Below are positions 55,601 to 63,937 of a DNA stretch of 64,000 nucleotides, one piece after another. Both the position numbers and the translations under genes were made by a program. The stretch comes from a bacterium (GTDB taxonomy: Bacteria > Myxococcota > UBA727 > JAUIJE01): NCBI GenBank assembly GCA_030431455.1, contig JAUIJE010000003.1, positions 514,360-578,359 of the forward strand. The letters run 5' to 3'. Under the pieces are notes generated by a model. The model saw nothing but the letters and a program-made list of their open reading frames with translations. It was not told where the DNA came from and searched no databases. Every line of letters starts with the position of its first letter. Position 1 is the first letter of the stretch.

Positions 55601-58014
55601 CCGCCGCCCTCCAGCACAGCACCGGCAACGATGTGGTGCGCGGTTTGGCCTACCGGCCGCAGTCCGCCACCGACGTGATCGAGCGCATCCACGTCGCGCC
55701 CAATGGTGACATTGTGTTCGCCCGCAGCGGCGATTCGTTCACCTCTGGGCAGCTGGTCCGCATTGACGGCAATGGCATTGTGCACCCCTTGGGCCTGGCC
55801 GGCACCGACCGCACCGGGGTGGGGGGCGTGGTGGCCAACAGCACCTTGGGTGATTTTGTGGACTTCTTCCTCGACCCCGACGGCAACGCGGTGGTGCTCA
55901 GCGTGGAGGCCACGTCCGGCCTGCCCGTGCTCTCGCGGGTGGGGGCCGACATAACCGGCGCCCTCGACAACGACGCATCCGACTTCGAGGCCGTGCCGTT
56001 CGACAACGCCAGCGCCACCACCCGGCAGATCGCGTTGCGACCTGACGGCGATGTGTTGCTCGTCGACCAAGGCAACCGGTGGTACGTGATGGGCCTCGAC
56101 ACCGGGACCGTGACCCAGACCGCCGGCCCCTGCAGCATCAACAGCACGCAGAACGGCTCGGTGACGCAGCACCTGGCGTACTCGCGCACCGGAGATCCCG
56201 AAGGGGAAGGCCTGCTGTTCTGGACCAGCGCCTGCGCCCAGCTGAGCGGGCTGTTTAGCCACCACGCCGGCCGGGGCGCGACCATCCGGCTCCTCGACGT
56301 GCTCCAGACCGGGGTGTCGGGCATGGTCTACGCGCCCGGCGCGGGCTCGGTCTTTGTGGCCACCAACGGCAACCAGGTCGCCCGGGTCTGGGTCGGCGGG
56401 TCGCTCACCCCCCTCACCGGCACCTTCAGCTCCCCCGGGGGCGACCACGGCCCCGCCCTCGACGCCCCGGTGTCCAGCCCCAGCGCCCTCGCCGTCGACG
56501 AGAACACCGGGGATGTGTACGTCGTGACCAACAACGCCCGTCGCATCCGCATGATCCGGGGCATCGGCCTCGAGCCCAGTCCCTTCACCCTCACCCTCAC
56601 CCCCAACGAAAACGGGGTCGACAGCGGGGACGGGCAATCGGACTTGCCCACGGTGCAACTGCCGGTGGCGCTCAAGACCCACCTCGACGGCACCGTGGAC
56701 GGCGCCCCGGCCAACGTGTCCGGCGCCCCCGTGCATTTCCGGGGCACGGCCTCGACGTACTTTGGCCGCACCGTGCCCTATGTCGACAGCGCTCTGGGCC
56801 TCGGCAACACCCAGGCGGTGGTCACGCTGGGCCTCGAGCCCGGCGCGCACGCCTTCACCGCGGCGGTGGTGGACCCGATGGCCCGTCCGATCAGCAACAT
56901 TGTGACGTTCGACATCACCATCGCCGACCCGCCCCCCGGCACCTTGCTCCGCGCGGTCAACCACGACGCGGTCGCGGGCATCAACGACATCATGCTCCCC
57001 CCCTTCCCCCCGGCCCCGATTTTTCGATTCAACAATTTCCTAGATGACGAAGTGGGCATGGTGACCCACCAAGGCACGGTGCTGCTGGCCGAGGGGTCGC
57101 GCAACCGCATTCTGCAGATGTTCCCCGACGGTCACCTCGACGTGTTCGGCGGCGGCGGCGTCGATCCCAGCAACGGCATCCCCCTCGACATCGCCCAGCT
57201 CCCCGGTCCCACCACCCTCGCCCTCGACGGTGACGTGCTCTACGTGATGGCCCGCGGCGACGACCAAGTCCGCCGCATCGACCTCAGCACCCCCGACCGC
57301 CTCGTGGAGGCGGCCTTCGGGGGGACCATCACCGCCCCCTTGGTGCTCGCCGACGTTCCCTCCGACCCCGGCCTCGCGGTGGACGCGTTCTCGGTGACGC
57401 TCAAGAACCTCGACAACAACGGCCACATCGCCGCTCTCGACGGGGCGCTCTACTATTCCCCCTCCACCGGCACCGACACCAACGCGGTGTTCAAGATCGA
57501 AAACGGGCTGGTGCACCGCTGGGCGGAAAACGTGGAGTGCGGCCCCAACCTGGACATCGTCCGCATCAGCCTGCGGGCGGACCCGGCGTCCGGTCGGCTC
57601 TTTGGCTACGGGACCTGCTTCAACAACGCGGTGTGCCCCGGGAGCACCCCCACCGTGTTCGAGCTCGTGGACGACGGCTTCAACCACGGCGTGATCGCCA
57701 ACCCCGTGCCCGTGGACGAGCCCGCCAGCTGTGGCGGCAACCTCGGCCGCTACGGGATCACCGTGGGCCCCGACGGGGCGGTGTACGTCGCCGAGACCGT
57801 GAGTGATGCCGTGTACCGAATCGATGTCGACGCGGGGACGTCCGACCGGGTGGTGGGCAACCTCAGCCAAGGCTACGGCCCGGTGGCCCACCGCCTGTCC
57901 ACCTCGATGTACGACCCCGCCGGGCTCGCCTTTTTGGGCAACGACCTCTACATCGCCGACACCCGCAACTATGGCATCCGGGTGGTGAAAGACTTGATCG
58001 GAGACTTGCCATGA
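52606..58014 (+). CDS. Giant IPT/TIG and beta-propeller lipoprotein B (1802 residues)
   Basis: Tandem paralogue of lipoprotein A, starting in a 4-bp ATGA overlap with it. The lipobox LTGC is ideal, with Cys17 lipidated. The order of parts is the same: a conserved N-terminal region (LLAESPLTLEVADG, RLYGTDD), TIG domains (about 460-735; SIDPPTGNRSGNYLVVLTGT), a Cys-rich block (about 738-882; CGNGIIDGTEQCDL, CGDGKRDIGEQCDGTD), an Ig-like part, and propeller blades with VFGGGGVDPSNGIPLDIAQL and RGDDQVRRIDLS. It ends RVVKDLIGDLP against RVVHDLIGDLP in A. The divergence seen in the visible segments points to an old duplication. The pair may form a hetero-complex. Confidence 0.85.
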   Translation: MRRIVCAAALVACLTGCDPELLPPPAAVSFVVTGDNALASLSERARLRLTVGIDGLLAESPLTLEVADGSLTGRGYFEISIESQQQSTLAVRLYGTDDDRVLDPNVILLERSGPLTLEQALNTVELSIAPDDAEVISAGTPVFDQNNNGDSNLVDLQNGCSPGAPPPLVRLANGLVDFPTAGDATVRSLVVPQSGLLQAVDATPVDTAACGTVHPEAVRVESRIFDAPGTMFERLVNEATSDGPPVTRSELSRSLVGDSAALLDPLQQDIANVVFNSPQDARVTGGIFFEATHCRCRYTTQVRATVVANAQFPPGLPPPGYVPADDVTTLPDSAVLPVAFPTDLLFSGGPLPVTVGPAAATVGSLPAGTVYAVDVPAGHVVNALLTDVSGDLDLAAIPVGPDGGLLVADEVLSQHVGASDEAVQAPAASAPRIVLIVVGRPAYDADDRNRVANLVIHAYGGPELFGAPVPFALAATDDGSTDRTVTVSGARLDADALVFLGGQLAPNVAVDETGSTMTFTAPSVDLLSTPVPADVRVEHPGGLSATLPASFVFGPGGIELTGVSPPSVVPGGTFHLFANNISDLYGRPLVRVGGVDAPVLQVTDTFLLVAAPVGPGPGLVEVEAENVSVAGLSSAPSTLSGALTYLDDDMPGEPPALISIDPPTGNRSGNYLVVLTGTGFLPGAEVLFGPEQVPATVLDETTLQFTAPAVEQIGQLFVYVRNPGGLTSNALPFVATGGLCGNGIIDGTEQCDLTQLGPHTCQTFGYEAGVLSCNPATCTFNFANCGDCGDGKRDIGEQCDGTDLGGFGCTDFAFDKGQLGCGDMCTYDFSQCAFGFCGDQQCDADEDGTSCPEDCLPSCGQNGCTTGETCASCPAECGVCTMEVVGGNTSVVAPIYGAPVVAPQVRVVTPATGGVLPHNAGVNLEVQSQPLGWGASLATAGAVPGGLYDVNIEAGRMVGQTGEIVVGAGPGVAVAGSVTLSVQSEDVPVGTIVSVLNPAAALQHSTGNDVVRGLAYRPQSATDVIERIHVAPNGDIVFARSGDSFTSGQLVRIDGNGIVHPLGLAGTDRTGVGGVVANSTLGDFVDFFLDPDGNAVVLSVEATSGLPVLSRVGADITGALDNDASDFEAVPFDNASATTRQIALRPDGDVLLVDQGNRWYVMGLDTGTVTQTAGPCSINSTQNGSVTQHLAYSRTGDPEGEGLLFWTSACAQLSGLFSHHAGRGATIRLLDVLQTGVSGMVYAPGAGSVFVATNGNQVARVWVGGSLTPLTGTFSSPGGDHGPALDAPVSSPSALAVDENTGDVYVVTNNARRIRMIRGIGLEPSPFTLTLTPNENGVDSGDGQSDLPTVQLPVALKTHLDGTVDGAPANVSGAPVHFRGTASTYFGRTVPYVDSALGLGNTQAVVTLGLEPGAHAFTAAVVDPMARPISNIVTFDITIADPPPGTLLRAVNHDAVAGINDIMLPPFPPAPIFRFNNFLDDEVGMVTHQGTVLLAEGSRNRILQMFPDGHLDVFGGGGVDPSNGIPLDIAQLPGPTTLALDGDVLYVMARGDDQVRRIDLSTPDRLVEAAFGGTITAPLVLADVPSDPGLAVDAFSVTLKNLDNNGHIAALDGALYYSPSTGTDTNAVFKIENGLVHRWAENVECGPNLDIVRISLRADPASGRLFGYGTCFNNAVCPGSTPTVFELVDDGFNHGVIANPVPVDEPASCGGNLGRYGITVGPDGAVYVAETVSDAVYRIDVDAGTSDRVVGNLSQGYGPVAHRLSTSMYDPAGLAFLGNDLYIADTRNYGIRVVKDLIGDLP
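54084..54096 (-). repeat. Copy of the dispersed 13-base motif
   Basis: On the minus strand this reads CAATGCATCTGCA, an exact match to 15242-15254. Here it lies in lipoprotein B and forces the codons GCA, GCA and TTG. Confidence 0.6.
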
Positions 58015-59258
58015 ACCGCAACCTGCTTTCGCTCGCCACAGTTTCGTTCACCACGCTGCTCGCCGCCGGTCTGTTCGCGGTCCCGGGCGCGGCCAAAGCC
58101 GACGGCCCGCGCCGCGTGTTCGTGGCCAGCTTCGACGCCGCCCCCGCCCACCGGGACTTGGCCCTGGCCTTGGCCCAGGAGGTGGCCCAGCGCATCGACG
58201 GGGACAAAGCCTTCAACGTCGTCACCGAGCGGGAGGTGGCGGGCCTGGTCAAGCACGCCGAGAAGAAGCTGCGTCTCGGCTGCGCCGACGAGGGCTGCGC
58301 GTTGGCGTCGTTCGCCGGTCTCGTCGACGTCCAGGAGGTGGTGATCGGCAACGTCTCCCAGCAGAACGGGACCGTGCTGCTGTTCTTGGCCCGGCTCGAC
58401 CCCACCGCCCAGCGGGTGCTCAGCCGGGCCAGCGCGAGCTTCGCCGCGGGGCAAGCCGCGGCCCGCAAGGCGGGGCTCACCACCGCGAGCCAGCAGCTGC
58501 TGTATCCCGGGGCCAACGCGGGCGATGACGTGCTCAAAGAGCTCAACATCGGGGTCATGGTGGACGAGGTCGAACCCGATGGGCAGAAGGCCGCGGCCAA
58601 CGCCATGGAGGCCTGCATCGCGGACGTGCTCGACCAAGCCGATGCCGACGTGGTCTCGCCCCTGCAAATGAACCGCGTGCGCAAGCTCGCCAACCCCGCC
58701 TCGGTCATCGACGGTGACGCCCTCAGCGCGGTGCGCCCGGAGGACGCGGACGTGCTGTTGGTGGGCACCACCGCGTGGAAAAAAGACAGCGGCCAAAACA
58801 CCGGGTTCCTCAAGCGGGGGCCGCAGTCGTTCTACGCCACCACCACGCTCTCCATGATTCGGGTCGACAGCGGACAGGTCATCGTCTCCAAGAACATCGC
58901 CAACCGCTTCCCCGGGCACAGCATCGAGCAGGTCAAACTCGAAAACCGCGACAAGATCTGCCAGGCGGTGACGCCGCTGCTGAAGGAACGACTCAACCAA
59001 CGCATCGACCGTGGCACCCGGATCGTCGTCGACGTCAAAGGCGTACAAGGGGGAAAGGCGGCCAACGAACTGCGCGCGAAGTTTGAGAAGCTCCCCCGGG
59101 TGGCCCGGGTCCGGCTGCGGGCCACCAAGGACGGCAGCGCCCGGTACAACGTGTGGATGCGCGGGGGCGATGGGGTGCGCTTCGCCATCGAAGCAGAACC
59201 ATTGGGCACGACCCTCGAGTCCAGCTCCGCGGCCCAGGTCGTGCTGCGCGCGCGCTGA
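58011..59258 (+). CDS. Secreted CsgG/TolB-N-like protein
   Basis: 415 residues; the ATG overlaps the stop of lipoprotein B by 4 bp. A signal peptide ends near residue 30 (GLFAVPGAAKADG). The mature protein begins VFVASFDAAPAHRDLALALAQEVAQRI and continues FNVVTEREVAGLVKHAEKKL, CADEGCALASFAGLVDVQEVVIG and VLLFLARLDP. This is the strand-helix order and the two-Cys CxxxxC segment common in CsgG/TolB-N-like proteins of Myxococcota. The C-terminal half has a second domain (LNIGVMVDEVEPDGQKAAAN, VLLVGTTAWKKDSG). It closes the four-gene operon. Confidence 0.75.
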   Translation: MNRNLLSLATVSFTTLLAAGLFAVPGAAKADGPRRVFVASFDAAPAHRDLALALAQEVAQRIDGDKAFNVVTEREVAGLVKHAEKKLRLGCADEGCALASFAGLVDVQEVVIGNVSQQNGTVLLFLARLDPTAQRVLSRASASFAAGQAAARKAGLTTASQQLLYPGANAGDDVLKELNIGVMVDEVEPDGQKAAANAMEACIADVLDQADADVVSPLQMNRVRKLANPASVIDGDALSAVRPEDADVLLVGTTAWKKDSGQNTGFLKRGPQSFYATTTLSMIRVDSGQVIVSKNIANRFPGHSIEQVKLENRDKICQAVTPLLKERLNQRIDRGTRIVVDVKGVQGGKAANELRAKFEKLPRVARVRLRATKDGSARYNVWMRGGDGVRFAIEAEPLGTTLESSSAAQVVLRAR

Positions 59259-59287
59259 CCCCGCCGACCACCGTCGCCCCACCCCGG

Positions 59288-60655
59288 CTACGGCGCGAGG
59301 TCGCGCCGCACCAGGTCTTCAAAGGTCTCGCGGCGCTGCACCAGCCGGTGGTCGCCGCGCTCGTCGATCATCACCACCGCGGGCCGGGGCCCGCCGAAGT
59401 TGCTCGAGGTGGAGCCGAAGTAGGCGCCCACGTCGAACACCGCGAGCACATCCCCGGGCCCCACGTCGGGAAGCTTGAGGTTGCGGTACACCGCGTCGAG
59501 GGGGCTCGGCACCCGCCCGAACACGTGGGCCGGTGCGAACGCACCCCGCACCGGCCCCGCCACCGCCACCGCGTGCAGCTCGGACAAGAACATGGGGCTG
59601 GTGCTCATCGCACCCCCATCGACGAACACACAACGCCCCGCGCCTTCCCGGTGGCGCACCGCCCCCACCGAGAGCAACAACACCTGGGCCGGCGAGGTCA
59701 ACGCGCGCCCGGGCTCGACGATGATGCGGGGGGGCGCGAGCCGCGCCTTCTCGGCGAGGCGCACCAAGGTCTGCCCCACCGCCTGGCCGTATGACTGGGT
59801 CAAGCCCGCGTCGTCGGATGGCTGGAGGGTGGGCAGCTTGCCGGTGGCGAGGTACCGCAACATCTCCATCGACGTAAACTCGCGGGACGTGCCCACGCCC
59901 AGCCCGCCGCCGAGGTCGATGGTGTCGGCCCCGAACCGGTCCACCAACGGCCGGTAGGCGGCGAACAGGCGCGCGCAGGATCGTTCGAACGCGCGCAGGT
60001 CATGAATGCCCGACCCGATGTGAGCGTGCACCCCCCGGAGCCGCAATGTGGTTGTGTCATCGAGAAATGACAGGCAGGCCTGGTACTCTTCGCTGTCCAC
60101 GATCATGCCGAAATGGCTCTTCTTGCCGCCGGTGGCGGTGGACGGGTTCATGCCCTTGGGCACCAAACCGGGGCGAAGCCGCAGCGCCACGTCGAGGGAG
60201 GTCCCGGCTTCGCTCGCGGCTGCCCCGAGCCGCTGGAGGTCGTCGAGACCCTCCGCCACCACCAGCCCCGGGGGGGTGCGCGCGATCGCCGCCACCTCGG
60301 CCGCGGACTTGTTGGGCCCCCCCACCACCACCCGGGAAGGCGGCACGCCCATGTGCGCGGTGGCCAGCCACAGCTCGTAGCCGTTGACCACCTCGGCCGC
60401 GATGTCCTCGTCGTGCAACACGCGCAGCACCGCGGGGGTGGGGTTGGTCTTGTACGAAAAACAGATCAACACCTCGCCGGGATAGCTGGCGAAGGCCCGC
60501 TTGAACCGTCGGGCCCGGGCCCGCAGGCTCGCCTCGCTCACCACATACAGCGGGGTCTCGTAGGCGGCGGCCAAGGCCAACGTCGACACGCCGTCGATGG
60601 CCATGGCCCCCGCGCCGTCGCGCGAAAAGCCCCAGGGGGCGCAGTCACCGTCCAT
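59288..60655 (-). CDS. PLP-dependent fold-III decarboxylase
   Basis: 455 residues from ATG 60655, which overlaps the end of the acyltransferase-fusion gene by 11 bp. The fold is that of diaminopimelate/ornithine decarboxylases. K69 in FSYKTNP is the PLP lysine, HIGSGIHD and TIDLGGGLGVG bind phosphate, and IIVEPGRALTSPAQVLL holds the conserved EPGR. The C-terminal beta domain includes VDGGAMSTSPMFL and GDVLAVFDVGAYFGSTSSNFGG. The substrate may be diaminopimelate or another amino acid carried through a specialised pathway. No other lysine gene is near, and its coupling to a lipid-type transferase points away from housekeeping LysA. Confidence 0.87.
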   Translation of the reverse strand: MDGDCAPWGFSRDGAGAMAIDGVSTLALAAAYETPLYVVSEASLRARARRFKRAFASYPGEVLICFSYKTNPTPAVLRVLHDEDIAAEVVNGYELWLATAHMGVPPSRVVVGGPNKSAAEVAAIARTPPGLVVAEGLDDLQRLGAAASEAGTSLDVALRLRPGLVPKGMNPSTATGGKKSHFGMIVDSEEYQACLSFLDDTTTLRLRGVHAHIGSGIHDLRAFERSCARLFAAYRPLVDRFGADTIDLGGGLGVGTSREFTSMEMLRYLATGKLPTLQPSDDAGLTQSYGQAVGQTLVRLAEKARLAPPRIIVEPGRALTSPAQVLLLSVGAVRHREGAGRCVFVDGGAMSTSPMFLSELHAVAVAGPVRGAFAPAHVFGRVPSPLDAVYRNLKLPDVGPGDVLAVFDVGAYFGSTSSNFGGPRPAVVMIDERGDHRLVQRRETFEDLVRRDLAP

Positions 60656-62225
60656 GTTCTGTCTCCCTCGTGGGCACATCGGGCCCCGCCGGCCCCGCCA
60701 TCTGCCGGGCGTGCTCGATGGCGCGCTGCACGCGCCACACGCTGCCCACGGCGGGGTCGGGAAAACGCGCCTGCACCATCCGGCCCCGGCGCAACCCGAG
60801 CTGCAATGTATCTGCACGCTCGGTGGTCACCGAGCGCACGTCGGACAGCGCGAGGTGACGATCCCCGAGCTCGAGCCCGGTGGGGCCGAGCCGCAACCCC
60901 CCGCGGCCCCGGGGGGTCAAGGGCGCGATCCCGGCCGCGCACTCCTCGAAGATGTGCACCCCCTCGACGGTGAGGCCGTGGGCGTCCACCGCGGCGGTGG
61001 CGTGCGAGGCCGCGCACGCGGCGGCCAAGGTGTCGCCGGGGCCGAGGGTCGCGGGCCGCCCGCACCCGGGGCAGGGCCAGGATGGGCCCGCGGCTTCGGC
61101 GCTTGCGCCGCACCCGGGACAAGCCCAGACCACCCGGCCGAGGCGGGCCTGGTCGTTGGCGTCCAGCGACACCTGTTGCTGCCGGTCCTCGTCGACCAAC
61201 GCTCGGATCGCGTCATCGATGCGGGTCTTGACCGCGGCGGGGTCGAGACCATGCACGCGCAGCGGAGCCCCCCAATGCACCTGCACCGGACCGCGCCGCA
61301 GGCGTTCGGCAAACCGCGGCCCACACGCGAACGACCCGGTCAGCCCCACCGGGACCACGTCGACCGGCAACCGGGCCAACAAGCGCGCGACTTTGTCGAC
61401 GCAGCCTTGGTACGCCCCCGTCCACGAGCGTTCGGTCTCGACAAAGATGCCCACCGCCTCGCCCGCGCTCAGGGCGGCGAGGAGTTCGCGCACCGCGGTG
61501 CGGTCGTCGCGGTAGCGGCGCAGGGGGATCATGCCCGCCCAGCGCAAGAGCCGGGCCAGCCAGCGACCCCGGAATGCTTCTGCGGTGGTCAGAAACGACA
61601 GCCGCCGGCGCGCGGTCGCGATCAAAAAGAACGGGTCCAGGTAACAAGCGTGGTTGGCCACCACCACCACCGGACCGGACGCAAGCCGCGGGCCCCGCCG
61701 CGAAAGGGGCCAGCCGAGGCCCAGCCCCAGCTGAACCCCCCACCGCCACGGCACCCGCGGCAGCAGGCCCACCGCCGCTTGGTACCGCCGGTAGTCGGGG
61801 CCGAACCGGCGCAGCAAACCGCGCTCCTCCAATCGTGCATAGGTGACCCACCCCGCGAGGAATCCAGGGCCGAGAACCAACACCCCCGCGGGCGAACCCA
61901 GGGCGGCGGAGAGGCCGCACACCAGCCCCCACGCGCCGACGTAGATCGGATGGCGCATCCACCGGTAAGGGCCCGAGCGCGCCAGGCGCGGCGGGGGGAG
62001 CGCGGTGATGGGCCAGCCCTTGCCCTCGACGAACAACATCGTGATCCCGCTCCCCAGCAGCAATGCCCCTGCAGCGGCGATGGCCCATCCCCAGGGCGTG
62101 GGCGATATCGTCCAGGGCAACGCGCCGTCCAGCCAACGCGCGGCCAGCACCAACGAGATGGGCAACATCACCCAGAACACGAGGATGTAGGCGAGGATGA
62201 TCACCGCCCGACGAGAAATGTGCAC
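60645..62225 (-). CDS. Fused ICMT-like methyltransferase, PlsC-type acyltransferase and zinc ribbon
   Basis: 526 residues from GTG 62225 with GGAGG 7 nt upstream. The N-terminal part (1-160) has about four membrane segments and RSGPYRWMRHPIYVG, the isoprenylcysteine/phospholipid methyltransferase signature. The middle (about 170-350) is an acyltransferase domain: ANHACYLDPFFL gives the HX4D motif, and FVETERSW replaces the usual FPEGTRS-type box. After a helical linker a zinc ribbon with two CPGC pairs lies at about 367-390. The last 100 residues (RLGPTGLELGDRHLALSDV) resemble a small PH-like beta-domain. The fusion suggests successive methyl and acyl transfer to one lipid at the inner membrane. 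It is coupled to the PLP decarboxylase gene downstream. Confidence 0.82.
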   Translation of the reverse strand: MHISRRAVIILAYILVFWVMLPISLVLAARWLDGALPWTISPTPWGWAIAAAGALLLGSGITMLFVEGKGWPITALPPPRLARSGPYRWMRHPIYVGAWGLVCGLSAALGSPAGVLVLGPGFLAGWVTYARLEERGLLRRFGPDYRRYQAAVGLLPRVPWRWGVQLGLGLGWPLSRRGPRLASGPVVVVANHACYLDPFFLIATARRRLSFLTTAEAFRGRWLARLLRWAGMIPLRRYRDDRTAVRELLAALSAGEAVGIFVETERSWTGAYQGCVDKVARLLARLPVDVVPVGLTGSFACGPRFAERLRRGPVQVHWGAPLRVHGLDPAAVKTRIDDAIRALVDEDRQQQVSLDANDQARLGRVVWACPGCGASAEAAGPSWPCPGCGRPATLGPGDTLAAACAASHATAAVDAHGLTVEGVHIFEECAAGIAPLTPRGRGGLRLGPTGLELGDRHLALSDVRSVTTERADTLQLGLRRGRMVQARFPDPAVGSVWRVQRAIEHARQMAGPAGPDVPTRETEHGR

Positions 62226-62317
62226 CCACGCCCTCCCCGGGGCCGAACATACCCCTTCGTCGCCGGAGCGGAAACGGCTAGCCTGCTCCTCGTCGAGGAC
62301 GGTGACCAGGAGGGGTC

Positions 62318-62797
62318 ATGACCACATTGTCACCCCACCGCCGCGTGTGGTGGTGGGTCTTGGCCGGGGTCTTTGTCGTCGGGGGGTGTGACCCGCGGGC
62401 GCCCGCCCCCGCGGGGGCGGTGGGACGCTTTTCGGGGTCGTGTCCGCTGATCGTGGCCTGGTCCGGTCTCGAGAGTGCGCCGATCTCCTATGACATTGCC
62501 GCGGACGGGTCGGTCACCGGTCGCATTGCCGCGGCGGACATCGTCCACGGCCAGCTCGAATACAATGACATGGTGTCGACCACTCTGGGGGCGGACCCGT
62601 ATCTCCTCCGGGGCGAGCTGGCGGGCGCGCTGGAGCCGGGCATCGACCGCGACAGTTTTGTGGCCAACGTCGAGGTCACGAGCCAAGGGCTGGTCACGTC
62701 GGTGACCTCCAACTTCACGTTCCCCACGTCCAACCGCCCTTCGGAATGGGACGAGTGGAAATGTGGCCCCGCGGACCTCGTGGCCGACCCGGGCTGA
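62318..62797 (+). CDS. Small lipoprotein
   Basis: 159 residues; ATG 62318 follows AGGAGG. The signal peptide (VWWWVLAGVFVVGGC) ends at a clear lipobox with Cys24 as the lipid site. The mature part is a short beta-rich domain (YDIAADGSVTGRIAAADI; LLRGELAGALEPGID) with two further Cys residues (GSCPL and WKCGP) that could pair. No family is recognised. It diverges from the acyltransferase-fusion gene and ends 3 bp from the end of the convergent diguanylate cyclase gene. Confidence 0.75.
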   Translation: MTTLSPHRRVWWWVLAGVFVVGGCDPRAPAPAGAVGRFSGSCPLIVAWSGLESAPISYDIAADGSVTGRIAAADIVHGQLEYNDMVSTTLGADPYLLRGELAGALEPGIDRDSFVANVEVTSQGLVTSVTSNFTFPTSNRPSEWDEWKCGPADLVADPG

Positions 62798-62800
62798 CCC

Positions 62801-63718
62801 TCAGCGGTCGTCGAGCGACGCGGACCGGACCTGGTCGCGCCCCTTGTGTTTGGCCTCGTACAAGAGCTCGTCCGCCCGGTGCAACAATGAATGTGCATCG
62901 ACGTCGTCGGCATCCTCCGAGACCCCCACCACGCCCACCGACACCGTCTGCCGCCCGGCCAAGGTCGCGCCGGTGGCGGCGAAGAACGCTTCCCGGATGC
63001 GGTTGGCCAACACCACCGCCCCCTCCACGTTGGTCTCGGGGGCAAACACCACGAACTCTTCGCCCCCAAAGCGGTAGGCGCGATCGCATTTGCGAATGGT
63101 CTGGCGCATCACCCGGCCGAGCACCCGCAGGACCTCGTCGCCCTCTTCGTGCCCGTAGGTGTCGTTGACCTTCTTGAAGTGGTCGACGTCGAACATCAGC
63201 AGGCTCATGGTGCGCTTGTACCGGGAAAACTCCGACTTGCGCCGGTCCCACTCCTGGTCGAACGCGTAGCGGTTGCCGATGCCGGTCAACGAATCGATGT
63301 GCGCCTGCTGGTGCAGGGCCATGGTCAGCCGCCGGATGCGCAACATCGCCGCCACCCGGGTGCGCAGCTCGAAGGGGTCGACGGGTTTGGACAAAAAATC
63401 ATCGGCCCCGGCGACCAGGCCCCGCTCCTTGGCGTCGGGATCGTCACGGCCGGTGACAAGCACCACCGGCACGTAGACCGAACTTTTCTGCCGCAGCAGC
63501 CGGGTCAGCTTGAACCCGTCCACGTCCGGCAAGATCACATCCATCAGCACCAAGTCGATCTCGGGCCGGAACATCCGGATCGCCGCGGTCCAGTCGTGGG
63601 CCAGCTCCACCTGGTGTCCGTAGCCCTCCAGCATCGCCGCCACCGCCCGCGCCCCCACCGGCTCGTCGTCGACGATGAGAATGCGCGCTCCGGTGGTCAG
63701 CTCGGCGGGGTAGGACAT
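62801..63718 (-). CDS. Diguanylate cyclase response regulator (REC-GGDEF)
   Basis: 305 residues; ATG 63718 has GGAG just upstream (a TTG three codons earlier is the alternative). The receiver (about 12-130) has acidic DDE, phospho-Asp in LVLMDVILPD, and Lys in LSKPVDPFEL. The GGDEF domain (about 145-300) has the intact active motif GGEEF and an inhibitory I-site R-K-C-D exactly five residues before it. It therefore should make c-di-GMP from GTP under feedback control. No kinase is adjacent. The architecture is that of PleD/WspR-type regulators with one receiver. Confidence 0.95.
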   Translation of the reverse strand: MSYPAELTTGARILIVDDEPVGARAVAAMLEGYGHQVELAHDWTAAIRMFRPEIDLVLMDVILPDVDGFKLTRLLRQKSSVYVPVVLVTGRDDPDAKERGLVAGADDFLSKPVDPFELRTRVAAMLRIRRLTMALHQQAHIDSLTGIGNRYAFDQEWDRRKSEFSRYKRTMSLLMFDVDHFKKVNDTYGHEEGDEVLRVLGRVMRQTIRKCDRAYRFGGEEFVVFAPETNVEGAVVLANRIREAFFAATGATLAGRQTVSVGVVGVSEDADDVDAHSLLHRADELLYEAKHKGRDQVRSASLDDR

Positions 63719-63796
63719 GGTCTCCAACTTGAACGGGGGCCCTGCCGGGCTATCGGCACGCCGCGCCGCGATCCGGACCGCAGCCGGCTCTCGCTA

Positions 63797-63825
63797 TTGA
63801 CAGCGCCCGCCTGCTCGCGTTTGGT
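63797..63825 (+). promoter_or_regulatory. Promoter of the tRNA-Thr gene
   Basis: A perfect TTGACA (63797-63802) stands 17 nt before TTTGGT (63820-63825), a poor -10. The tRNA begins 9 nt later, which fits a transcription start just ahead of it. Confidence 0.5.
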
Positions 63826-63834
63826 ACGGGGGTC

Positions 63835-63910
<76 letters not shown>

Positions 63911-63914
63911 CGCC

Positions 63915-63937
63915 CCCCGCCTCGGCGGGGCTTTTTT
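63915..63937 (+). terminator. Rho-independent terminator of the tRNA
   Basis: CCCCGC (63915-63920) pairs with GCGGGG (63925-63930) around the tetraloop CTCG. Six T residues follow at 63932-63937, five bases after the tRNA 3' end. Confidence 0.8.
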
